A DNA stretch of 64,000 bases from the NCBI GenBank assembly GCA_963762545.1, contig CAVXLC010000007.1, forward strand, positions 124,001 to 188,000, read 5' to 3'. This DNA comes from JABFSM01 sp963762545 (lineage in GTDB: Bacteria; Gemmatimonadota; Gemmatimonadetes; Gemmatimonadales; GWC2-71-9). The notes below the pieces were generated by a model. The model worked only from the letters and a program-made list of their open reading frames with translations, did no database searches and was not told where the DNA came from. The translations under genes and the position numbers were made by a program. The first letter of the stretch is position 1, and every line of letters begins with the position of its first letter. Below are positions 28,654-38,061 of this stretch, one piece after another.

Positions 28654-29534
28654 GGTGCCCCCAGCTTCCTGCCGGCATAGGGCCGGGCAAACGCCGAGGG
28701 CGGATTGTGCCCGGTCGCCATGTCGTATGCCTTCCGGTAAATGGCGGTGGCCTTCTCGCGCTGGCCCAGCTTCTCGTAGGTCATGGCGAGCAGGGTCTGC
28801 ATGAACGGGTCGTTCTGGTTGAGCTCCGTCGCCTTGATCAGCTCCGCTTCGGCGGTCTTGAGGTCGTCGGTGTAGAGCGCGACGTATCCCACGAGATACG
28901 GCAGGAAGCGGGTCTGTTGCGCCGCCATCACGGTGTCGGCGGCCAGGATCGTCCGCGCCCGGTCCACCTGGCGTCGGGCCTCGGCCGCGTTGCCGCGGCG
29001 CGCCGCGAGCCGCGCCATCGCATGGGCGAGGCGGAAGTCCCAGAGGCTCCCGGGGTGGGTCTTCGGCTCGGGTTCCCGGAGTCCCAGCTCGCTGCCTTTC
29101 CGATACATACCCTCGGCGGTGGCCAAGTCCCCGGCGTCGATGCAGAGTCGCGCCGCCTCGTTGGCCATCTCGCCCTCCTGGTAGAAGGCGTTCTGCGGCT
29201 CGGCGGCCTCCCGCGTCACCCAATAGCCGATCACCTGCTCTTCGTACTCCACGGCCCGGGCGCAGTTGCCCTCGAAGCCGTAGGAGATGGCCATCCGGCG
29301 CTGGGCGGCGGCCTTCGCTGCCGGGTCCGGTGCGGTTTCGATCAGACGCTGGAAGATCGCGCGCGCGGCGGTGTGGTTACCGTCGGTATCGAGCCGCTGC
29401 GCCTGGCGGGTGCTATCGGCCCGGGGGCCGGCCGGTCCGGCCTGCGCCTGAAGGCGCGAGAGCCCGGGCACCAGCAGCGCCGCCACCAGGAGCGCGAGCG
29501 CGGCCAGTCTCGAGTCGGGGACCCGATGGTTCAT
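28650..29534 (-). CDS. Exported TPR-repeat protein
   Basis: The 294-residue product has a Sec signal peptide (ALALLVAALLVPGLSRLQAQ) and then helical hairpins throughout, including the TPR-like units DTDGNHTAARAIFQRLIE, AEAELIKATELNQNDPFMQT and REKATAIYRKAYDMATG. It has no catalytic motif. The overlapping amidohydrolase gene suggests that it is a periplasmic scaffold or partner of that enzyme. Confidence 0.82.
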   Translation of the reverse strand: MNHRVPDSRLAALALLVAALLVPGLSRLQAQAGPAGPRADSTRQAQRLDTDGNHTAARAIFQRLIETAPDPAAKAAAQRRMAISYGFEGNCARAVEYEEQVIGYWVTREAAEPQNAFYQEGEMANEAARLCIDAGDLATAEGMYRKGSELGLREPEPKTHPGSLWDFRLAHAMARLAARRGNAAEARRQVDRARTILAADTVMAAQQTRFLPYLVGYVALYTDDLKTAEAELIKATELNQNDPFMQTLLAMTYEKLGQREKATAIYRKAYDMATGHNPPSAFARPYAGRKLGAP

Positions 29535-29597
29535 AGGAAGATTCCCGGTAGTGTGTGGCGGTGAACCCAGCTCGGGGAATCTAGCCCGCTCCCGGCG

Positions 29598-29735
29598 TCA
29601 CCGGGCCGCGGTCACCATGATCTCGATCAGCACCTCGGGCCGGTACAGCTCCGCGCGCACGCAGGCGCGGACCGGAGGATTGGCCGGGCTCATGATGGGC
29701 ATGCCGTTCGCCGGCTCGGTGATCCCGATACGGGA
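29598..29735 (-). pseudogene. C-terminal remnant of a RidA/YjgF family protein
   Basis: Read leftward, the frame ending in TGA at 29600-29598 encodes N-P-P-V-R-A-C-V-R-A-E-L, then Y-R-P-E-V-L-I-E-I-M-V-T-A-A-R. This matches the C-terminus of RidA enamine/imine deaminases, including the active-site Arg of P-x-R-x-x-V and the E-I-E-x-I/V-A strand. The first two thirds of a RidA protein are missing; upstream lies the end of the DUF4175 gene. A short in-frame ATG at about 29693 would give only about 31 codons, so this is a decayed 3' fragment. Confidence 0.65.
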
Positions 29736-29765
29736 GATGGACAATGGCGCCTCCGGCCGTGGGCC

Positions 29766-32700
29766 CTACTGCGGCGGCTTCTTCCTCGCCAGCGATCGGT
29801 AGTACTCCTCGACCATGGCCCGATATTCGGGAGGGGCCGCCGCGGGCGCGCCCATGGCCGGGCGGTCTCCACCGGTCTGACCCAGGACCCGCCACAGCCG
29901 GAATTCCCAGTTCTTGAGACCTTCGATCACGTCCATCTGGAGCTGTTCCAGATTCTTCGGATCGCCGAAGGGACGGCCCGACTCGAGCCGTTTGAGGTCG
30001 GCGATGGCGCGCTCCAGATCCGCGACATCGAGATTCCGCCCCGCCAGCTCGCGGCTCAAGCTTTCCGCCGCCTCGCGCCGAAGCCGGAATTCGCGAGCGA
30101 ACTGGCGCGCATCGCCGCCGCCGATGCGAGTACCCCCCGGGGTACCCCCGGGCATCTCGCCGCCGGCATTGGCGCCGCCACCCTGCCCACTCTGCGAGCC
30201 CGGTTGCTGGCCCTGACCTCCGCCCTGGCCCTGCGCATCCTGGCCTTTCCCCTGGCCTTGACCCTGCTGGCCCTGGGCCGACTGGCCGTTCCGGCCCTGG
30301 CCCTGGGCGCCCGGCTCCTGGCCGCCGTTCTGTTTGGCTCCGATGCGCTCCTTGAGCGACTCCAGCCCCTTCACCAGCTCGCGGGCCTGGTCGAGCGCGC
30401 GCTCCTTCCGTGCCTCCTCGGATTCCGTCAGGGCGCCGCCCGCTTCGCGCAGCCGGCCGGTCACATCATCGATGTTGCCGGTGATCTGGGACTCGATGCG
30501 CTCGGAGAGCTCGGGTGAGCCGCTCCGCATCACGTCCTTGGAGTAGAGCACCTTGTCGTGGATCCGGCTGTCCCGGATGGTGGTGGCGGCCTGGTCGATC
30601 TTCCCCGCTGCGCCGGGTTGTTCGCGGCGAGTCTCGCGCGCCAGGCGCTCGGCGTCGGCCTGGAGCCGGTCCACATCCGCGGCGAGGCCGTCCTTCCGTT
30701 CGCTCAGGCGGCGCATCTTCTCGGCCTTGTCGGCCCCGCTCGCGCCGGCCAGCTCCTTCACTCCCTGGGCGACTTCGCGCTGGCGGTTGCCGAGCTCTTC
30801 GGCCCGGCGCTGGAGGTCGCGCACGCTCTCGCTCTGTCCCGCGGTCCGGGCGTTCTCGAGGTCCCGGGTCGCGCCCTTCAACCGGTCGAGCGCGGTGCCA
30901 CCCTGAGTGGGCGAGCCGGGGGAATCGGCGGCGGCCCGCCGCATGGCATCGGCGGCCTCCTGCATCCGGCGCGCGGCCTGGGCCAGCTCCGGGGAATTGC
31001 GCTCGCGGGCCAGCCGCTCGAGCCGGTGGGCTTCCTCTTCGGCCTCCTTGGCCAGCTGGCGCTGCTGACCCCCGCCCCCGCCGCCCCCTTGCTGGCCCAT
31101 GCGATCGCGCAGCGCATCGGCCATCCGCTGCATCCGCTCGTTCTCCTGCTGCTGCCGGCTGGCCAGCCGCTTGAGCCGCTCGGCCGTCTCGTCGAGCTCC
31201 TGCTGCGCGCTGCGCTGCTGCTCCTGCTGCACCGACTCGTACTGGTTTTGCAGCTTGTCGGTTTCCAGCTCGAAGAGATCGGCGAGATCCTCGGCGCGTT
31301 GCTGGGCCCCGCCGCCACCACCGCCTCCGCCCTGCCCGCCGATCTGCACCTCGATTTCCCGGTAGGCCGCCTCGGCCCGCTGCACCAGCTGCAGCGCGCG
31401 CTGCTCCGGGGTCAGGGCCTCCTCGGGGTTTCCCAGTCCCAGCCGTTCCTCGGCGGCCTGCATCTCCTTGCCGGCGGAATCGAGCGCCGCGTGGATCAGC
31501 CGGAAGGACGTGTCGGCGGCGAGGATGTTGCGCTCGACCAGGCGCCGGACCAGCTCCGATACATCGGTCTTGAGCCGGCCTTGCGAGATTGCGAGCGTGG
31601 TGAGATTCTCGCGCCGCTCCCGCTCGGCGGTTTTCGCGCTGTCGCGGAGCCAATTGAAGGTGCCGGCCACGATGTCGCGCTGCCGGGCCGAGAGCCCTTC
31701 CGGAGTCTGCTCGCCGCCACCACCACCGCCGCCGCCACCCGCCTCGGCCTGCTTGTAATCGCGGCCGAACGGACGGACCTGGAGGAAGTAGATGTCGCTC
31801 GACGAGGCATTGCCGGCACCGTCCTTCGCGGCGGCAAAGTAGGAAACCAGGTCTCCCGGCTTGAGGCCCAGCTCCTCGAGGAACAGGGTGTGGGCCGCCC
31901 GGACTTCGGGCGCGGCGCGGCCGGACGAATCGGTCAGGGCGATGCGCTGCTCCGCCCCGCCGTTGACCCGGTAGCGGAGCTCCAGCCCCTCGACGCCGTA
32001 GTCATCCGACGCGCGCACCGCCACGGCCACTTCTTCCACCGAGGTGACCTTGGTGTCGCGGCCCGGCTGGTCGATCCGCACCGTGGGCCCGTGATCGTCC
32101 AGCGCCTCGATGACGTACTGCAGCGTGCCGGGTACCGGGGTTCCGTCCGCCGCCACGAGATCCACGCGGTAGAACCCGTTCCGGGAGATCCGGAACGAGC
32201 CGACCAGGCGGCCGGCCGAATCGGCCCGCAGCGGCACGACGGTCTTGTCGTCGAGCCGGATCGTGCCGCTCTTCACCGGCCTGGTGATCGTGGCGCGAAC
32301 CGTCACCGTGGTTCCCCGGATCGCCGCGACGTCGCCGCCGTTCTCGATCCGCTCCGGCGGCAGTCCGGTGTAGGCGGGGAACCGCAGCTCGAGCCCGAGC
32401 CGCTGCACGGCGGGGAGATCGACCACGGTGAGGTGGAAGGCGCGGGAGCGGACGCCATCGGCCTCCACGTAGTACTCGGTGGTGCGCGTGAGATCGAAGA
32501 GCCGGCTGGTGAATTCGGCCGCGACGGAATCCCGCAGCATGGGGATTCGCACCCATTCGGTCGCGGTATCGGCCTTGATCACCAGCTCGGCGGAGAGCGC
32601 CGCGAAGCCGCGCAGCGCGGCCTTGAGCTCCACCGCGCCGCCCTTGGGCACCTGGGCATCGCCGGGCGTGACGGTCACCGCGAAGACCGGGGCCGCAACC

Positions 32701-33278
32701 GCCTCGGACCACGGAATGAACAGGACCCGCGCCGCGTCTTTGAGCACGGCCGGCCCGATCGCGAACAACACCGCCGCCGCCGCCGCGACGCCGGCCAGCA
32801 GCGCCGCGGCGCGGCTCAGCCGGGATCGCTCCAGCCCGGGCCCGGCCTCGATGCGGCGCACTTCGGCGAGCGCCTGCTCCATCACCCGGGCCGACAGGGC
32901 GGGAGACGCCCGCTCTTCGGGATCCACCCGGAGCTCGTGCACCGCGCTGAGCAGGGTCTGGTGGAGCTCGGGTGCGCGCTCCTCCACGTACAAGGCCAGC
33001 CGAGCGTCGTCGGGGCGGCGCAGCGCCGGCATCAGCAGGTAGCGCAGCACCGCCGCCCCGATGAGCAGGTAGCCGAGCACCCGCATGGTCACCACGGTGG
33101 CGGAGCCGGCGCCGAAGAGCGACGACAGCGCGGCACCCGCCAGGAGGGCGAGCAGCGCGGCGATGGCGACGCGAGCGGCACCTTCGGCCAGCACCCGGAT
33201 GCGCCATCCCCGGCGCAGCCGGCGCACGGCGCGAGCCAGCTCCTGCTCGGCCTGGTTTCGATCGGCGTAGGGGGTCAT
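29766..33278 (-). CDS. Giant DUF4175-type membrane protein, last gene of the MoxR/VWA operon
   Basis: A 1170-residue protein. Three membrane segments occur in the first ~190 residues (VAIAALLALLAGAALSSLFG, VTMRVLGYLLIGAAVLRYLL, LLAGVAAAAAVLFAIGPAVL). Immunoglobulin-like beta domains follow (to about 540), then a very long helical/coiled-coil region rich in Glu, Arg and Gln (about 570-990), broken by Gly-runs, and a Gly/Gln/Asn-rich low-complexity stretch before a short C-terminal domain. This order is that of DUF4175 proteins, whose function is unknown. Start ATG 33278 has AAGGAG six bases upstream and overlaps the BatA gene stop (ATGA). The rod-like architecture suggests a span across the envelope or a scaffold for the VWA proteins encoded upstream. 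Confidence 0.85.
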   Translation of the reverse strand: MTPYADRNQAEQELARAVRRLRRGWRIRVLAEGAARVAIAALLALLAGAALSSLFGAGSATVVTMRVLGYLLIGAAVLRYLLMPALRRPDDARLALYVEERAPELHQTLLSAVHELRVDPEERASPALSARVMEQALAEVRRIEAGPGLERSRLSRAAALLAGVAAAAAVLFAIGPAVLKDAARVLFIPWSEAVAAPVFAVTVTPGDAQVPKGGAVELKAALRGFAALSAELVIKADTATEWVRIPMLRDSVAAEFTSRLFDLTRTTEYYVEADGVRSRAFHLTVVDLPAVQRLGLELRFPAYTGLPPERIENGGDVAAIRGTTVTVRATITRPVKSGTIRLDDKTVVPLRADSAGRLVGSFRISRNGFYRVDLVAADGTPVPGTLQYVIEALDDHGPTVRIDQPGRDTKVTSVEEVAVAVRASDDYGVEGLELRYRVNGGAEQRIALTDSSGRAAPEVRAAHTLFLEELGLKPGDLVSYFAAAKDGAGNASSSDIYFLQVRPFGRDYKQAEAGGGGGGGGGEQTPEGLSARQRDIVAGTFNWLRDSAKTAERERRENLTTLAISQGRLKTDVSELVRRLVERNILAADTSFRLIHAALDSAGKEMQAAEERLGLGNPEEALTPEQRALQLVQRAEAAYREIEVQIGGQGGGGGGGGAQQRAEDLADLFELETDKLQNQYESVQQEQQRSAQQELDETAERLKRLASRQQQENERMQRMADALRDRMGQQGGGGGGGQQRQLAKEAEEEAHRLERLARERNSPELAQAARRMQEAADAMRRAAADSPGSPTQGGTALDRLKGATRDLENARTAGQSESVRDLQRRAEELGNRQREVAQGVKELAGASGADKAEKMRRLSERKDGLAADVDRLQADAERLARETRREQPGAAGKIDQAATTIRDSRIHDKVLYSKDVMRSGSPELSERIESQITGNIDDVTGRLREAGGALTESEEARKERALDQARELVKGLESLKERIGAKQNGGQEPGAQGQGRNGQSAQGQQGQGQGKGQDAQGQGGGQGQQPGSQSGQGGGANAGGEMPGGTPGGTRIGGGDARQFAREFRLRREAAESLSRELAGRNLDVADLERAIADLKRLESGRPFGDPKNLEQLQMDVIEGLKNWEFRLWRVLGQTGGDRPAMGAPAAAPPEYRAMVEEYYRSLARKKPPQ

Positions 33279-35341
33279 GACAGGCTCCTTTCGGGCGGCG
33301 CCGGCACCACGACGGACGCGGTGGCGCGCCACCCGCGATTGGCCACGAGTGTCTCGACGACCAGCAACAGCGCCGCCCCCGCGAGCAGCAGGCGCCAGAG
33401 TCGCTGGCGGCCTTCGCGCTCCGCGGGGGCCTCCGGTCCGGCGGGCTCGGTCCGGGTCGAGTCGCCCCGGCGCACGCCGAGCATCAACTCCCGCGCATCG
33501 GCCACGGTCAGGTCGGACTCCGGGGCCGGAGGGTTGGCGGCGAAGACCTGCACCGGCTCTCCGGCCGCCCGGCCCTCATATACATCGTAGAACCCGGCGT
33601 CCGGGAGCGCCACGGCACGGGTCCCGGAGTCCCCGGCCGGGCGTACCAGGGCGCCGGTCGGCGTGGCCACCACCGGATCGCGGAGTCCCCGGGGAGTGAA
33701 CGCGGTTTCGCCGGTCGTGCGCCAGAGCGGGGGCGGCTGATACCCGGTGGCGTGCAGCGCGAGCCGGCGCAGGAAGGGGAGGAAGGCCGGCTGGAGGGGG
33801 AAGTCTCCCGAGACGGCGTCGAGCGGAGCGGCAAGCAACAGCACCCGCCCGGCCCCGGCGGCCCGCTCGATCAGGGCCGGGTTCCCGTCGTCGAACCGCG
33901 CCAGGACCTCGGCCCCCGAGTCGGCGGTGATACGGGGGTAGCGGAGGAAGCGGGCCGCGCCGAGGGCCGCCGCTCCGCCCTCCCGGAACGGAGTGAAGAC
34001 CGGGTGGTCCAGCGAGACCTCGCCGAAGGCGCCGCCTCGATCGTTCATCCGTTCCACCGCGCCGCGGATGACGCCGGGCAGCAGCGCCGAGCCGCCCGAC
34101 CGCGCGGAAAGCCGCCGGCCCGCCGCGACGATGAGCCCGCCGCCGCTTCGGATCCAGCCGTCGAGCGCCGCGCCGCCGGGCACCGGGGCATCGAACAGGA
34201 AGACCACCGAGGCTCCCCGCAGCGCCCGCGCATCGAGGGAGCCGGCGCTGCGCCGCTCCACCGCGAACGAAGGCCCCCGCCCGATGCCGAGCGCGCGCTC
34301 CAGGAACAGGGTCTCTTCGGCCGGCGCGTCCGGGGGGACCACCAGCAGCACCCTGAGGGCGTCCTCCGCGGGAACCACGAAATGGAGGGTATCGTTGCCC
34401 GGCAGCGCATCGGGCTCGAGGGAGACCGTGGCGATGGCCCGGCCCTTGGGAAGCGGAACGGCGTCGAAGGCGACGGAGAGGGCGCCATCCGCGGGGAGGG
34501 TGACATCACGGGTGGCCGCCACCCGCCCATTCACCGAGAGCGCGAGCGTGCCGCGAGATGCGGCCGGGCGGTCGCGCAGCGTAACCCGCGCGGAGACCAG
34601 GAGCCGGCTCCGGTCTCCATCCGGCACCCGCTGGACTTCCGCGCCGGCCACCGCGGCGTCGGGCCGCCGGGCCGGCACCACCGAGACCGCGCGAACGTGC
34701 AGCTCGGGAGGCAGCTCCAGGCCGGCCAGGCCCTCGAGGCCGGTCCGCTGCAGGTCGGTCACCACCACGACGTCGGTGGGACCCGCGTTGACCCCGGCCG
34801 CGAGGCGGCGCGCGACCCGGAGCGCCGCCGCGTACCGGGTTCCCCGCGCGGTCGGCCTGGCGCCGTCGATCGCCGCGAGAGCCAGCCCGTGATCCGGCGT
34901 GACGGCCTGCGCCACCTGCGCGTCTTCGTCGAAGAGCACGACGGCGATCCGGTCTCCGGCGCCGAGCGACGCGACGACCCGGCGGGCCGAATCGAGCGCC
35001 GCGGGCCAGACCGCGCCGTGGCTCATGCTGAGCGAGCGGTCGAGCAGCAGCACCACCGTCCGGCTCGGCGCCCCGGTAGGCCTGACCGCCGGCATGCCCA
35101 CAAAGGGGCGGGCGAAGGCGGCCACCAGCAGGGCCACGACACCGGCCCGCAGCAGCAGCAGCAGCCAGTCGGTGATCCGGCGGCGCTGCGCGGTACGAAT
35201 CGGAATGCGGCGCAGGAACATCAGCGAGGGAAACCGGTGGGGCCGGTCGCGCTCCCGGTGGCGCAGGTGGAACAGGACCGGCAGCGCGAGCGCCGCGAGT
35301 CCCGCCAGGAAGGCCGGCACCAGGAACGACAGCCCGCCCAT
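33275..35341 (-). CDS. BatA-type membrane protein with VWA domain
   Basis: The 688-residue protein opens with the BatA N-terminal double-membrane module (FLVPAFLAGLAALALPVLFH, R-x-x-FPSLMFLRRI, then a second helix LLLLLRAGVVALLVAAF). A VWA domain follows with a complete MIDAS: DRSLS near residue 100, Thr in ARGTRY and Asp in VVTDLQ. A large beta-rich and amidotransferase-like region leads to a C-terminal membrane helix (LWRLLLAGAALLLVVETLV). VWA/MIDAS proteins bind partner proteins through a metal ion and are usual clients of MoxR ATPases. Start and stop overlap both neighbours (1 and 4 bp). Confidence 0.9.
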   Translation of the reverse strand: MGGLSFLVPAFLAGLAALALPVLFHLRHRERDRPHRFPSLMFLRRIPIRTAQRRRITDWLLLLLRAGVVALLVAAFARPFVGMPAVRPTGAPSRTVVLLLDRSLSMSHGAVWPAALDSARRVVASLGAGDRIAVVLFDEDAQVAQAVTPDHGLALAAIDGARPTARGTRYAAALRVARRLAAGVNAGPTDVVVVTDLQRTGLEGLAGLELPPELHVRAVSVVPARRPDAAVAGAEVQRVPDGDRSRLLVSARVTLRDRPAASRGTLALSVNGRVAATRDVTLPADGALSVAFDAVPLPKGRAIATVSLEPDALPGNDTLHFVVPAEDALRVLLVVPPDAPAEETLFLERALGIGRGPSFAVERRSAGSLDARALRGASVVFLFDAPVPGGAALDGWIRSGGGLIVAAGRRLSARSGGSALLPGVIRGAVERMNDRGGAFGEVSLDHPVFTPFREGGAAALGAARFLRYPRITADSGAEVLARFDDGNPALIERAAGAGRVLLLAAPLDAVSGDFPLQPAFLPFLRRLALHATGYQPPPLWRTTGETAFTPRGLRDPVVATPTGALVRPAGDSGTRAVALPDAGFYDVYEGRAAGEPVQVFAANPPAPESDLTVADARELMLGVRRGDSTRTEPAGPEAPAEREGRQRLWRLLLAGAALLLVVETLVANRGWRATASVVVPAPPERSLS

Positions 35342-36237
35342 CAGCGCACCCGGCTCGCCGCGAGGCGGCGCTCGAGGTAGGCATGGAGCGCGTGGTCCAG
35401 CGGCTGATCGGTGGTGAGCGCCACGTAGTCGGCGCCGTCGGCGCCCAGCCGGCGCGCCAGCTCCGCCCGATGCGCCTGCATCTCGGTGCGGTAGCGCTCG
35501 CGCAACGCCTCGGGCCGGAGCGGCAGGCGCTCTCCCGTTTCGGCGTCTTCGAAGGTCGCCGCGCCCTCGCCCGGAAGGTCCCGTTCGGCGGGGTCCAGCA
35601 CGTGGAACAGAATCACGTCATGGCCCCGTGCCCGGAGCGCGCCGACGCCGCGCTGCACCTCGGCCGGATCCTCGTAGCAGTCGGACACCACCACCACGAT
35701 CCCCGCGCGGGTGGAGAGTCGCGCGGCCCGCTCCAGCACCGGCGGAAGCCGCCCGGCGCCGGAGGCCCGGGCGCGCCCCAGCGTATGGAGGATGAGCCGC
35801 AGGTGCCGGGTGGACGGGGGCACCACTTCCAGCAGATCGCCGGCAAAGGTGACCAGGCCCACCCGGTCTCCCTGGTGCTGCGACAACCACGCCAGCGAGG
35901 CCACCAGGAACCGGCCGTAGTCGAACTTGGTCACCGCGCCGCTGCCGAAGTCCATCGAGCCGGACGCGTCCAGCGCGAAGGTCACCGCGGCGTTGGTGTC
36001 GGCCTCGTATTCCTTGACGTAATACCGATCGGTGCGGCCGTACACCCGCCAGTCGATCCGCCGGATATCGTCGCCCGGCTGATAGGAGCGATGCTCCGCG
36101 AAATCGAGCGACAGGCCCACCCGGCGGGACCGGTGCAGCCCGTGCATGAAGCCGTCCACGACGTTGCGCGCCAGCAGCGAGAGATCCCCGATGCGGGCGA
36201 GGAGCGCGGGGTCGAGGAAGCCGGCCGGCGCGGTCAT
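35341..36237 (-). CDS. DUF58 domain protein (VWA-like MoxR partner)
   Basis: The 298-residue protein carries the DUF58 signature SYQPGDDIRRIDWRVYGRTD (about 51-70) and K-E-Y-E, followed by a VWA-like fold with MIDAS motif DASGS at about residue 90 and V-V-V-S-D-C-Y-E. DUF58 proteins are nearly always encoded next to MoxR ATPases and are thought to be recruited or remodelled by them. Its stop shares one base with the BatA start (TGATG) and it begins five bases after the MoxR stop. Confidence 0.94.
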   Translation of the reverse strand: MTAPAGFLDPALLARIGDLSLLARNVVDGFMHGLHRSRRVGLSLDFAEHRSYQPGDDIRRIDWRVYGRTDRYYVKEYEADTNAAVTFALDASGSMDFGSGAVTKFDYGRFLVASLAWLSQHQGDRVGLVTFAGDLLEVVPPSTRHLRLILHTLGRARASGAGRLPPVLERAARLSTRAGIVVVVSDCYEDPAEVQRGVGALRARGHDVILFHVLDPAERDLPGEGAATFEDAETGERLPLRPEALRERYRTEMQAHRAELARRLGADGADYVALTTDQPLDHALHAYLERRLAASRVR

Positions 36238-36242
36238 CGGCG

Positions 36243-37277
<1,035 letters not shown>

Positions 37278-37293
37278 GCTCCGGTCCTTTCGA

Positions 37294-38061
37294 TCAGTGG
37301 GAAAAGGCGTAGATCAGGTAGTTGACGCCGAGCTTGTAGGCTTCGTTCGAGAGGTCGATGGGAAACAGCCCCTCGTCCGAGAACTCCCAGTACTCGCTCA
37401 CGTCGTAGTCGTAGTTCACGATCGCCATCATCCGCTTCTTGGGATCGTTGTCTTCGAAGATCCCGTAGAACTGCGCCTTCACACCGTAGTAGGGGTGATC
37501 GTAGTCCAGCGAGGTGATCCGGTAGAAGGAGTCGAAGATGGGCAGGTCCGCGGTGAGCGGGATCATGCGCGCCTCGGGCAGCACCCGCCGCATCTGGGTT
37601 TCGAAATTGTTCCAGTGGGGGCCGACGAAATCGTCGATGATCAGGAACCCGCCCTTGAGCAGGTAGTTCCGGAGCCCGGCCGCTTCCTTGTCGCTGGGAA
37701 GCCAGTAGCCCGGCTCGCACAGGTAGGCAAAGGGGAACTTGGGCAGCTCGGGGTCGTCCAGGGCGAGGATCACGCTTTCCTCGGTCCGGGTCTGCACCGT
37801 GGTCAGCTCCTGGATGATCTTGGGAAAGTGGTGGTCGGCCCTGGGGTAGTCGTGCCCCCACTTGATGTCCCGGAACCGGCCCCCGAATTCACCCCCCAGC
37901 ATGGTGAACTTGATGCGCGCGTAGGTGAACCGCCCGTCGTACTTCGGATTGGGCGGCGGATCGAGCGCCTCGCAGCCGTTGCACCCGCCGCGCTGGGCCC
38001 GGAGCAGCAGCGGAATCGCGGCCAGGAGCAGCAGCGCGGCGGCCAGTGTGAACCGTTTCAT
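37294..38061 (-). CDS. Exported DUF4159 protein
   Basis: The 255-residue product has a Sec signal peptide (LAAALLLLAAIPLLLRAQ) followed by Cys-Asn-Gly-Cys, so a lipid anchor or disulphide at the N-terminus is possible. The body matches DUF4159: Y-A-R-I-K-F, WGHDYPRADHHF, FPFAYLCEPGYW, LLKGGFLIIDDF and DYDHPYYGV. The L-K-G-G-F-L-I-D-D strand is like that of class I glutamine-amidotransferase folds, but no catalytic Cys triad is evident. Its start overlaps the stop of the TPR-peptidase gene (ATGA). Confidence 0.9.
   Translation of the reverse strand: MKRFTLAAALLLLAAIPLLLRAQRGGCNGCEALDPPPNPKYDGRFTYARIKFTMLGGEFGGRFRDIKWGHDYPRADHHFPKIIQELTTVQTRTEESVILALDDPELPKFPFAYLCEPGYWLPSDKEAAGLRNYLLKGGFLIIDDFVGPHWNNFETQMRRVLPEARMIPLTADLPIFDSFYRITSLDYDHPYYGVKAQFYGIFEDNDPKKRMMAIVNYDYDVSEYWEFSDEGLFPIDLSNEAYKLGVNYLIYAFSH

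Noticed and set aside
29591..29605. Short CCCGG/CCGGG stem at the end of the RidA remnant
   Set aside because: A 5-bp stem with no T-run in GC-rich DNA is expected by chance.
30558..33590. A rightward open frame of about 1000 codons opposite the DUF4175 gene
   Set aside because: It mirrors the codon pattern of the DUF4175 gene, has no domain of its own and ends at no regulatory feature; the DUF4175 frame has a ribosome-binding site and operon context.
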